Part shown: piece after piece, positions 54,721-63,195 of the stretch | How positions within the stretch are numbered: position 1 is the stretch's first letter | How the letters are laid out: every line of letters begins with the position of its first letter | From: Rhizobium esperanzae | Lineage (GTDB): Bacteria > Pseudomonadota > Alphaproteobacteria > Rhizobiales > Rhizobiaceae | Direction of reading: 5' to 3' | Length of the DNA stretch: 64,000 nt | Assembly (NCBI RefSeq): GCF_014197615.1 | Contig: NZ_JACIFY010000003.1 | Coordinates: forward strand, 62,001-126,000 | Notes under the pieces: model-generated | What the model was told of the DNA's origin: nothing | What the model saw: the letters and a program-made list of their open reading frames with translations, nothing else | Databases searched by the model: none | Position numbers and translations under genes: made by a program

Positions 54721-56376
54721 TCATTGCCGGCAATAGGCCCGCACCAGTTCAGGATCCTGCTGCAGCCCGTCAAGCCAGGCCGGATCAAGCGTCGGCACCG
54801 ATGAGAAGAGCAGTTGCGAATAGGGATGCGTCGGCGTCTTCACCGTCGAGGGGGTGATTTCCTCGACCTTCCGGCCACCATACATCACGACGATCTCGTC
54901 GCAGATCGCCTCCACGACCGAGAGATCGTGGCTGATGAAAATGTAGGAAAGGCCAAGTTCGCGTTGCAATTCCTTGAGCAGGTCGATGACCGCGGCGGCC
55001 ACCACCGTGTCGAGCGCCGAGGTAATCTCGTCGCAGAGGATCAGCTTCGGATCGGCAGCCAGCGCCCTGGCGAAGTTGACGCGCTGCTTCTGCCCGCCCG
55101 AGAGCTCTCCCGGCCGGCGATGGCGCAGGTTGCGCGGCAGGCGCACCATGTCGAGCAGTTGATCTATGCGGGCGTTCTGGGCCTGCCGATCCATGCGGTG
55201 GTAAAAGACCAGGGGCCTGGCGAGGATGTCCTCGACCGATTTTGCCGGGTTGAGAGCGGTATCGGCATATTGGAAGACGATCTGCATCTCGCGCAACTGG
55301 TCGCGCGAGCGCTCGCGAGCGCTGCGGTTGAGTTCCGTGCCGTCGAAAACGATCTTGCCGACCGCGGCCGGCAGGATACCGGCGATGGTACGGGCGAGCG
55401 TTGACTTGCCGCAACCGGACTCTCCGATGATGCCGAGATTGCGGCCTTTCTCCACCGTCAGGCTCACATGCTCGACCGCGCGCACGAGGGGAAGGCCGTC
55501 GGCCTGGCGCTGCCCGTAGCCCGCAACGAGATCTTCGATCTTCAGAAGCGGCGCCGTGGCGCGCGCGACTGCCCCTTCCATGCCGCGCGATTTCGGCTCG
55601 AAGGCTGCGAGCAACTCTCTGGTATAGGGGTGCTTGGCGTTATTGAGGATCTCCTTGGTGGTGCCGGTTTCCTGAACCTCCCCGCCTTTCAATACGACGA
55701 TGCGGTCGGCGATCTGCGCGACGACGGCGATATCGTGCGAGACATAGACACCTGCTATGCCACCCTTCTTCATGACCGACTTGAACGCCCGCAGCACTTC
55801 GATCTGGGTCGTCACGTCGAGCGCCGTCGTCGGCTCGTCGAAGATGACGAGGGTGGGGTCGCCGATCAGCGCCATGGCCGCGGCCAAGCGCTGCAGCTGG
55901 CCGCCGGAAACCTGGTGCGGATAGCGGCTGCCGATCGTTTCGGGGTTCGGCAGGGACAGTGCTCGGAAGAGCTCGACTGCCCGGGCTCGTGCCTCCTCCG
56001 GCGACATCAGCTGATGAATCCGGGTGACTTCGATCACCTGATCCATGATCGACGTGGCCGGGTTGAAGGCGGCGGCGGCCGATTGCGGGACATAGGCGAC
56101 TTCGGTGCCGCGCACTTTGGCGCGCTGTTTCTCACTGAGCGCAACCATGTTCTTGCCGCCGACGGAAACGCTGCCGCCGGAGATGCGGCAGCCCGCACGG
56201 GTATGGCCCATGAGGGTCAGGGCGATGGTGGTTTTGCCCGAGCCGCTCTCGCCGATCAGCGCGACGATCTCGCCTTCGGCAACGTCGAGGCTGACGCCCT
56301 TGATGATCTCGACGCGCCGGCCGGAATCGGTGGTGGCCTCGACCTTCAGGTCGCGGATTTCAACGAAACTGCTCAT
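54721..56376 (-). CDS. Fused double ABC ATPase of a Dpp/Opp-type importer
   Basis: This 551-residue protein carries two ABC domains in one chain: Walker A at GESGSGKTT (about residue 42) and GESGCGKST (about residue 325), with signatures SGGQLQR and SGGQKQR. It unites the DppD and DppF functions that are often separate, as in GsiA. It is the last importer gene, overlapping the permease stop by four bases. Walker B segments FDEPTTALD and CDEITSALD are present. Confidence 0.92.
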   Translation of the reverse strand: MSSFVEIRDLKVEATTDSGRRVEIIKGVSLDVAEGEIVALIGESGSGKTTIALTLMGHTRAGCRISGGSVSVGGKNMVALSEKQRAKVRGTEVAYVPQSAAAAFNPATSIMDQVIEVTRIHQLMSPEEARARAVELFRALSLPNPETIGSRYPHQVSGGQLQRLAAAMALIGDPTLVIFDEPTTALDVTTQIEVLRAFKSVMKKGGIAGVYVSHDIAVVAQIADRIVVLKGGEVQETGTTKEILNNAKHPYTRELLAAFEPKSRGMEGAVARATAPLLKIEDLVAGYGQRQADGLPLVRAVEHVSLTVEKGRNLGIIGESGCGKSTLARTIAGILPAAVGKIVFDGTELNRSARERSRDQLREMQIVFQYADTALNPAKSVEDILARPLVFYHRMDRQAQNARIDQLLDMVRLPRNLRHRRPGELSGGQKQRVNFARALAADPKLILCDEITSALDTVVAAAVIDLLKELQRELGLSYIFISHDLSVVEAICDEIVVMYGGRKVEEITPSTVKTPTHPYSQLLFSSVPTLDPAWLDGLQQDPELVRAYCRQ

Positions 56377-57239
56377 GACGCGCTCCTGTCGCGGACTTTC
56401 TGCGGCAGGTTGTCTATCAGCAGATTGACGCTGATCGTGAGGCTGGCGATGGCAAGCGAGGGAAACATCACCGCCGGCGCGCCGAATGGCAGACCGCCGA
56501 TATTCTCGCGCACGAGTGCGCCCCAATCGGCATAGGGCGGCTGGACGCCAAGGCCGAGGAAGGAAAGCCCGGAAAGGAGCAGAACGATGAAGACAAAGCG
56601 GATTCCGAGGTCGGCAAGCACCGGGCCGACGATATTGGGAAGGATTTCCGAGCGAATGAGATAGAGGGTGTTTTCACCGCGAATTCGCGCGACCGTAATG
56701 AAATCCATCGCATTGATATTGACCGCGAGCGCCCGGGCGAAGCGGTAGGCGCCGGGGATGTAGATCACCGACAGCGTCAACACCAAAATCGGGACAGAAG
56801 AGCCGACGGCGGCGACGACCACCAGGCCGAACAGCTTGCTCGGGATGGAGTTGAGAGCGTCGAGGAAGCGGCTGAGGATCGTGTCCAGCCAGCCGCCGGC
56901 GACGGCTGCGATCATACCGAGCACGACGCCGCTGAAGCAGGCGATCGTCACCGCCGCCAGCGAGATGCCGACCGTATAGCGCGCGCCCATCAAAATCCGC
57001 GAGAGCATGTCGCGGCCGAGATAATCCGAGCCGAGCCAGAGTTCCCGGCTCATCGGGCCGAAATAGTCGACATCGACGATCTCGCCGACAGGGTAGGGGA
57101 TGATCAACGGCGCGACGATCGCGATCAGCGCCCAGGAGAGGATGACGACAAGGCCGATCGCCCCGACGACGTTGAAGCGATAGCCAAACCGGGTTCCGGA
57201 CGGCCGGCCCGAAGCGGTTACGGAACGGGTCATGGTCAT
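56373..57239 (-). CDS. Dpp/Opp-type ABC transporter permease (DppC type)
   Basis: This 288-residue membrane protein has the N-terminal OppC-type helix, five more helices and the docking loop around ARIRGENTLYLIRSEILP. The ATG at 57239 sits inside the ATGA overlap with the upstream permease stop. Confidence 0.9.
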   Translation of the reverse strand: MTMTRSVTASGRPSGTRFGYRFNVVGAIGLVVILSWALIAIVAPLIIPYPVGEIVDVDYFGPMSRELWLGSDYLGRDMLSRILMGARYTVGISLAAVTIACFSGVVLGMIAAVAGGWLDTILSRFLDALNSIPSKLFGLVVVAAVGSSVPILVLTLSVIYIPGAYRFARALAVNINAMDFITVARIRGENTLYLIRSEILPNIVGPVLADLGIRFVFIVLLLSGLSFLGLGVQPPYADWGALVRENIGGLPFGAPAVMFPSLAIASLTISVNLLIDNLPQKVRDRSAS

Positions 57240-58186
57240 CGGAGCCTCGGATTGGAAAGAATGGCGATAATATCGGCGATGGTGATCAGCAGCAGGTAGC
57301 CGAGGCAAAAGATCATCGCGCAGCTCTGGATCAGCGGCAGGTCGCGGGTGGCCACGGCATCCAGCATCAGCTTGGCGATGCCGGGATAGTTGAAAATGGT
57401 CTCGACGATGATGACGCCTCCAAGCAGGTAGGACAGTGAAAGCGCAACGGCATTGACGATCGGTCCCAGCGCATTGGGAAGCGCGTGGCGAAAGACGATG
57501 CGCGGCCGTGAGGCCCCCTTGAGCAAAGCCATTTCGACATAGGGCGTGTTGAGCGTTTCGATGACAGCGGCGCGTGTCATGCGGATCATCTGGGCCGAGA
57601 CGACAAAGGTCAGCGTGATCACCGGCATGGCGTAGACGCGCAGGATGTCGCTCAGACTATGGACCTCATTGGCCAGGGAGAGCGCCGGCAGCCATTTCAG
57701 ATAGACGGCGAAGAGCAGCGCGGCGGAGGTCGCGACCATGAACTCCGGCACGGAGATGACGCCTATGGTGATCACGGTGACGATCCGGTCGTAAAGCGTG
57801 CCGCGCAGCATAGCTGCGGTGATCCCGAGCGTCAGCGCAATCGGCACGGAGAAGAGCGCGGTGACGCCGGCGAGCTTCAGCGTATTGACGAAACGGCCGG
57901 CGATAAGATCGGCGATCGGCATTTCGTTGGCATAAGACGTGCCGAGGTCGCCCTGCAGCAGTCCGATGGACCAGCGCAGGAAACGAAAGAGCGCCGGCTC
58001 GTCGAGATGCATGGCCTTGCGAAGACCTTCGACGGCTTCCGGTGTGGCCGCCTGACCAAGCAGGATCGTCGCCGTGTCTCCCGGCAGGAGCGTTGTCGCA
58101 AAGAAGACGGCGAAGGAGACGATCACCAGGGTGATCAGGGCGATGAGCAATCTGCTCAGCACAAGGGATAAGACCTGCTTGTTCAC
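57236..58186 (-). CDS. Dpp/Opp-type ABC transporter permease (DppB type)
   Basis: This 316-residue membrane protein has six helices and the docking loop near ALLKGASRPRIVFRHALPNALG. A GTG start at 58186 with AAAGGGAGCC ahead of it is preferred; an ATG 30 bases upstream adds a short charged tail. It pairs with the DppC-type permease. Confidence 0.9.
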   Translation of the reverse strand: MNKQVLSLVLSRLLIALITLVIVSFAVFFATTLLPGDTATILLGQAATPEAVEGLRKAMHLDEPALFRFLRWSIGLLQGDLGTSYANEMPIADLIAGRFVNTLKLAGVTALFSVPIALTLGITAAMLRGTLYDRIVTVITIGVISVPEFMVATSAALLFAVYLKWLPALSLANEVHSLSDILRVYAMPVITLTFVVSAQMIRMTRAAVIETLNTPYVEMALLKGASRPRIVFRHALPNALGPIVNAVALSLSYLLGGVIIVETIFNYPGIAKLMLDAVATRDLPLIQSCAMIFCLGYLLLITIADIIAILSNPRLR

Positions 58187-58264
58187 GCGCGGCTCCCTTT
58201 TGGCGTTCGAGTTCAATTCCGGAAGAACCGGGGCTTGCTGCAGCCCCGGCTCCCTTCATTATTA

Positions 58265-59875
58265 TCAGGCTTCGAGCCAGACGTATTCCGCGAAGGCGTA
58301 TCCCATCTGGCCACCCAGCGGATTGGGCTCCAGGCCCTTGAGCTTGGCGGCGGTGGCATCGACGTTGGAGAGGTAGGCCGGGATGATGGTGCCGGCTTCG
58401 TTGGCAATCATCGCCTGCATCTCGTCATAGATCGCCCTGCGCTTCTCCTGGTCGAGCGAGCCTCGCGCTTCGATCAACATCTTGTCGAACTTCTCCGACT
58501 TGTACTGGCTCTCGTTCCAGGGAGCCTGAGAGGAGTAGAGCAGCGAGAACAAGATGTCCGGCGTCGGGCGGGGATTGATATTGCCGAAGTGGATCGGCGC
58601 CTTGAGCCAGTAATTGTCCCAATAGCCGTCGGAGGGGACGCGTTGGACATCGAGCTTCAGGCCGATCTCGGCGCCCGAAGCCTGGATGATCATCGCCATG
58701 TCGATGGAGGAGTTCGCCGCCTCGGAGGCGATCACCGGAATGGATTGGCCGAGGACACCGGCCTTGTCGAAATGGAATTTCGCCTTGTCGGGATCGAAGG
58801 CCCGCGGCTTCAAGTCGGCATTGCGGTAGAAGTTGGCGGGAGAAACCGGCTGGTCGTTGCCGATTTCACCGAGGCCGCGCAGGACAGACTTGACGATCTG
58901 CTCGCGGTTGACGAGGTACTTCATGCCCTCGACGAAGTCGCGCTTGCTGCCGGGATCCATGTCCAGGCGCATGTTGAGGTTGGTGTAGTTGCCCGAGGTG
59001 GTCTTCGACAGGAAGAAGCCGTCCCCCTGGGCCTCGACGAGGCGCATCGAGCGCGGATTGATCGAGGCTGCAAGATGGATGTCGCCCGACAGCAGCGCAT
59101 TGACGCGGGCATTGTCGTCGCTGATTGCGAAATATTCGAAGGAATCGACGTTCGGGCCGGATTTCCAATAGTTCTTGTTCTTGATCCCGACCGAGCGCAC
59201 GCCCGGCTCGAACACTTCCTTGACGAAAGCGCCGGTGCCGTTGGCCTTGGTGAAATCGGTGGTGCCGTCGGAGACGATCATGAAGTGGTGCATCGACAGG
59301 ATGGTCGGCAGGTCGGCATTGGGATCGGCAAGCGTGATCTCGACGGTCTGTTTGTCGACGGCCTTGAAGCCGGTCATCTGAGCGGCGATCTTGGCGACCT
59401 TCGAGCCGACGGACGGGTCGAGATGGCGCTTCAGCGAGAAGACCACGTCGTCGGCGGTCAGCGGCTTGCCGTCGTGGAAGGTGACGCCCTTCTTCAGCTT
59501 GACCGTCCAGGTCTTCGCATCCTTGGACCCGATCGCTTCGGCAAGCTCCATCTGCGGCGTGCCTGATTTGTCGAGGAAGGTGAGGCGGTTATAGAAGGAG
59601 CAGCACCGGACATAATCGGTGGAGAGCGACGCCTTGGCGGGGTCGAGCGTATCGGCCGTGGAGGACGACCAGCCGGCCGCCTTGAGCGCGCCGCCGGAAA
59701 CGGGCGTTGCGGCAAGCGCCTTGCCGGCGCGGCCGAGCACGAGCCCGCCGGCCGACATGGCAACGCCGCCTGCGAGCATCATATGCAGCAACTCTCGGCG
59801 GGTAGCGCCACGACGGATGGCGGTTTCGATCATGGCGTCGTCGGACGTGGTCCAATTGGTGATCTTGTCGTTCAT
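58265..59875 (-). CDS. Tat-type periplasmic binding protein of the Dpp/Opp importer
   Basis: This 536-residue protein belongs to the extracellular solute-binding family 5. The N-terminus has a twin-arginine-like segment (RRGATRRELLHMMLAGG, about residues 22-38) followed by a hydrophobic stretch and ALAATPVSG, so export is probably through Tat. The ligand is unknown; peptides, opines and other amines are transported by this family. It is 63 bases downstream of the HAD gene and leads the permeases. Confidence 0.88.
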   Translation of the reverse strand: MNDKITNWTTSDDAMIETAIRRGATRRELLHMMLAGGVAMSAGGLVLGRAGKALAATPVSGGALKAAGWSSSTADTLDPAKASLSTDYVRCCSFYNRLTFLDKSGTPQMELAEAIGSKDAKTWTVKLKKGVTFHDGKPLTADDVVFSLKRHLDPSVGSKVAKIAAQMTGFKAVDKQTVEITLADPNADLPTILSMHHFMIVSDGTTDFTKANGTGAFVKEVFEPGVRSVGIKNKNYWKSGPNVDSFEYFAISDDNARVNALLSGDIHLAASINPRSMRLVEAQGDGFFLSKTTSGNYTNLNMRLDMDPGSKRDFVEGMKYLVNREQIVKSVLRGLGEIGNDQPVSPANFYRNADLKPRAFDPDKAKFHFDKAGVLGQSIPVIASEAANSSIDMAMIIQASGAEIGLKLDVQRVPSDGYWDNYWLKAPIHFGNINPRPTPDILFSLLYSSQAPWNESQYKSEKFDKMLIEARGSLDQEKRRAIYDEMQAMIANEAGTIIPAYLSNVDATAAKLKGLEPNPLGGQMGYAFAEYVWLEA

Positions 59876-59938
59876 CTCATTCCCCTTTTCTTCTGTGGCG
59901 GGCTGCCCGTTCCGGGCAGGCCCGATCCGGTTTTAAAA

Positions 59939-60652
59939 TCAGGCGCGCGCGGCAGCCACGGCATCGGCCAAGCCTGCCATGGAGGTGAAGTGGTAATCGG
60001 GTTTGGTGAATTCGGCCGGCTCGATCGTGCCGCCGTAGCCCTTCTGGGCATGGCGCCGCTCGACCCAGCAATTGGTCAGTCCAAGTTGCCTGGAAATCCC
60101 GATATCGTGGTATTGGCTCTGGGCGACATGCAGGATGTCGTCCTTCGAATGCCCTTGCGAGGCAACGTAGGCGAAAACCGTCTCGAAGAATGCGGGATCG
60201 GGTTTTTCCGTGCCCGTATCGTCGGCAGTGAAGGCAGCATGGAAGGGATTACCGAGCTCCCTCTCGAACAAATCGAATGCCCAGCGGCGGGCATTGGTCA
60301 TTGCAACGAGGCGGTAATTCTTCGCAAGTTCGGCCAGCGCTGCGGCGCTGTCTGAAAAACCCTTCCAGTTCTTTGCCGAATCCCGCAGCCGTTGCCCATA
60401 TTTTTGATCGGCGGGCAGGCCGAGTTCCGGTGCGATCGCCAGGTAGACGCGCACGAGGTCGTCGGGAAAGAGGCCGGCATCCCCGGAGTAGCGGGCCGCG
60501 CGGTAGAGGCTGAGCGCCTGCTCGCCGTCGACCGTGACCCCCGCCTCGGCGGCGATCTCGGCAAAGCAGCCCTTGAGGCCGGCCTCGAAGTCGATGAGCG
60601 TGCCGACGACGTCGAATGTCATGTATTTGAATTCCGGAAGGCTCTTGCTCAC
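59939..60652 (-). CDS. HAD-superfamily hydrolase, 2-haloacid dehalogenase-like
   Basis: This 237-residue protein begins its HAD core with FDVVGTL: nucleophile D14, with V16 where phosphatases have a second Asp. That fits the (S)-2-haloacid dehalogenase-like group rather than phosphatases. Later HAD motifs are MTNARRW and K-containing GTEKPDPAFF. A GTG start at 60652 with GGGGA upstream is chosen over a longer reading. It heads the importer operon. The true substrate is uncertain. Confidence 0.82.
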   Translation of the reverse strand: MSKSLPEFKYMTFDVVGTLIDFEAGLKGCFAEIAAEAGVTVDGEQALSLYRAARYSGDAGLFPDDLVRVYLAIAPELGLPADQKYGQRLRDSAKNWKGFSDSAAALAELAKNYRLVAMTNARRWAFDLFERELGNPFHAAFTADDTGTEKPDPAFFETVFAYVASQGHSKDDILHVAQSQYHDIGISRQLGLTNCWVERRHAQKGYGGTIEPAEFTKPDYHFTSMAGLADAVAAARA

Positions 60653-61119
60653 GTGAATTCCCCAGTGTTCGGCTCTGGCGGGAGCACGGTTCTCGAAGAA
60701 GAATATTCTGTTCCCATAGGCGGGATCTTTGTCCCGCTCTTGTCTCGAAGGCCCGTATCTGCCGGGATCCGCGCCTTTCACTGATCGTAGTTTGTCACCT
60801 GCACTGCGCCGGATTCTCCTGAAAGGCGGCATATGGCGGCACAAAATACCGAATCTGACCGTTTCGCGATATTCTAAGGCTTGCACGGTCCACGCGCCGG
60901 TCTGCGTTGTTCATGCTTTGTTCGTGGCAACCTCGAGCGCTTTGCGATCATGTCGGTCGTTTCGGGGCGGCACGCGGCAGCGCATGGAAAAGACGCCATT
61001 GCCGAACGCGAGGGATGACGAGGTCAAAAGCCGGCGCGTTCAAGCGCCGTCATGACAGGGTAATCGGCGGTGGCGGCGGGTTCCGTTTCCGCCGGCACTT
61101 CTGCCCAGCTGGAGACATG
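60653..61119. other. Intergenic region: otn-operon terminator and importer promoter
   Basis: This 467-base gap separates two leftward operons. CGGCGC and GCGCCG form a hairpin at 61032-61049; read leftward it is followed by GCTTTT, a reasonable terminator for the kinase operon. The rest should hold the promoter of the HAD/importer operon. I find no convincing ORF or RNA gene in it. Confidence 0.5.
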
Positions 61120-62400
61120 TCAGTTCATCATTGCCAGCGCTGCCGCAAAGAAATCCTCGCCTCCGAAGTTTCCTGATTTCAACGCCAGCAGCATGTCGCC
61201 TTGGGCATTGCCGACCGTGCGCAGCACCGGCACGCCGGGCGCAATCTCCGGTCCGATCAGAAATGCCGGAATGGCGAGCCTGTCGACCGCAGCACCTGAG
61301 GTTTCGCCGCCTGCGACCACGAGGCGCCGCACGCCTCTCTCCACCAGTTCGGCTGAAATAATCGACGTCGCGGTCTCGATCGCGTGGCCGGAGGCTTCCC
61401 GCCCGTAAAGGCTTTGCAGCCGGGACACGGTTTCCGGTGCGGCGCTCGCGGCGACGACGACGGGGCCGGCGGCGATGCGGTCTCCGGCCCAGGAAATCGC
61501 CGCGGCGATCTCATCCGGACCGGCAAGCAGCCGTTCCGGGTCGAGCCGCAGGACGGGCATCGACCGTTCGGCCATCTCGAGCTGGCGCAGCGTCGCCTTG
61601 GAGCAACTGCCGGCCACGATCGCTGAAAGCCCGCCCACGGGGCGCATGGCGTCCGCCGTAGTCGCACCGCCGGACGATATCCGGCCCGAGCGGACGAGCG
61701 CGCGCGCAAGGCCGAGGCCGAGGCCGGACGCACCGGTGGAGACCGGCGTTTCGAGGGCGATCTCGCCGAGCGTTTCAAGATCCCTCTCGAAAATCGCATC
61801 GGCGATAGCCAGGCTGACGCCTTCCGTTCGCAGGGCGTCGAGCCTGGCTTTGACGGCGCCCGGTCCGGCCGCAATGGCATTGAGGTCGATCAGCCCGACA
61901 GTGCCGCGCGATTGTCGCGCAAGAACCCGCGCGAGATTGGCGTCATGCATGGGATTGAGGGGGTGGTCCTTGAGCGGGCTTTCGTTCAGCGGCTGTCCGC
62001 CGACGAAGAGGTGACCGAGATAGACGGTGCGTCCGGTTTCCGGAAAGGCCGGTGTCACCAGCACTGAGCCGCCGCCCGCTGCATCGCTCAATGCCTCCGT
62101 GACCGGGCCGATATTGCCGGCATCGGTGGAATCGAAGGTCGAGCAGATCTTGTACAGCACGTGGCCCGCGCCCCGCTGGCGCAGCCATCGCTCGGCTTCG
62201 GTGGCGGCCATGACGGCCTCCGGGGCCGGGACCGACCGGATTTTCAGGGAGATGACAACGGCATCCACGTCGGGCAGTGCGAGCGACGGGTCGGGGATGC
62301 CGACCGTCTGCACCGTGCGCAGGCCGTTCTTCGTCAGCGTGTTGGCGAGGTCGGACGCGCCCGTATAGTCGTCAGCGATTGATCCAAGTGAAATGGCCAT
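61120..62400 (-). CDS. otnK: Four-carbon acid sugar kinase (OtnK/LtnK type)
   Basis: This 426-residue protein matches the DUF1537 kinase family: an N-terminal domain with DDYTGASDLANTL (residues 9-21) and a C-terminal nucleotide-binding domain with a glycine-rich run (VVAGGETSGAAVD) near the end. Members phosphorylate 3-oxo-tetronates or tetronates with ATP. It is the third gene from the right edge in a set with a hydroxypyruvate-isomerase-like protein and a dehydrogenase, as in L-threonate and D-erythronate pathways. Confidence 0.87.
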   Translation of the reverse strand: MAISLGSIADDYTGASDLANTLTKNGLRTVQTVGIPDPSLALPDVDAVVISLKIRSVPAPEAVMAATEAERWLRQRGAGHVLYKICSTFDSTDAGNIGPVTEALSDAAGGGSVLVTPAFPETGRTVYLGHLFVGGQPLNESPLKDHPLNPMHDANLARVLARQSRGTVGLIDLNAIAAGPGAVKARLDALRTEGVSLAIADAIFERDLETLGEIALETPVSTGASGLGLGLARALVRSGRISSGGATTADAMRPVGGLSAIVAGSCSKATLRQLEMAERSMPVLRLDPERLLAGPDEIAAAISWAGDRIAAGPVVVAASAAPETVSRLQSLYGREASGHAIETATSIISAELVERGVRRLVVAGGETSGAAVDRLAIPAFLIGPEIAPGVPVLRTVGNAQGDMLLALKSGNFGGEDFFAAALAMMN

Positions 62401-62403
62401 CGT

Positions 62404-63180
62404 CTAGCTCCGTGCAAAAGGTTTGAACCAGCCAAGACCGTCCAGCGTGTGGCTGCGCGGTATATATTCGCAGCCGATGAAGCCGTCGTAACCCAGGCGG
62501 TCGATTTCGCCGAACAGATAGGGATAATTCAGCTCCTCCCCATCAGGCTCGTTGCGTGACGGCACGCTGGCGATCTGAATATGGCCGGTGATCGGCAGCA
62601 GGCGCCGCAGCGCCATGACGACGTCGCCATGGATGATCTGCCGGTGATAGATGTCGAACTGAAGCTTCAGGTTCGGCAGGCCGCATTCGGCAATCAGCCG
62701 CTTGGCGGCGTTGAAGTCGTTGAGGAAATATCCCGGCATGTTTCGTCCGTTGATCGGCTCGAGCAGGAGATCGATGCCCTTTTCCGCAAGCCGCTCGGCC
62801 GTATAGGTGACGGAGCGCCGGTAACGGGCGGAGGCGTCTTCGTCGTGACGGTCGGCGATGCCCGCCATCAGGTGCAGCCGTCCGACCCCTGTCGCTGCCG
62901 CATAGTCGAGGGCCTTCTCGACATCGGCTTTCAGCGCATCGAACCGTCCGGGAAGCGCGGCAATGCCCCGCTCGCCTGCCGCCCAGTCGCCCGGCGGCAG
63001 ATTGAACAAGGCCTGCTGCAGATTGTTGCGGGCAAGCCGCTCGGCGATTGCCTCCGGCGGGGCTTCATAGGGAAAGAGATATTCGACGGCGGTAAAGCCG
63101 GCATCGGCTGCGGCGTCGAAACGGTCGAGGAATGCCCATTCGTTGAACATCATCGTCAGGTTGGCGGCGAAAACCGGCAT
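62404..63180 (-). CDS. otnI: Hydroxypyruvate isomerase-like protein (OtnI type)
   Basis: This 258-residue xylose-isomerase-like TIM barrel begins MPVFAANLTMMFNEWAF and has catalytic-type Glu and His residues in LLEPINGRNMPGYFL, QFDIYHRQ and GFIGCEYIPR. OtnI proteins isomerise 2-oxo-tetronate phosphates in four-carbon acid sugar breakdown. It stands between the dehydrogenase and kinase genes with gaps of 3 and 15 bases. Confidence 0.87.
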   Translation of the reverse strand: MPVFAANLTMMFNEWAFLDRFDAAADAGFTAVEYLFPYEAPPEAIAERLARNNLQQALFNLPPGDWAAGERGIAALPGRFDALKADVEKALDYAAATGVGRLHLMAGIADRHDEDASARYRRSVTYTAERLAEKGIDLLLEPINGRNMPGYFLNDFNAAKRLIAECGLPNLKLQFDIYHRQIIHGDVVMALRRLLPITGHIQIASVPSRNEPDGEELNYPYLFGEIDRLGYDGFIGCEYIPRSHTLDGLGWFKPFARS

Positions 63181-63195
63181 GTCTAGCGTTCCTTT

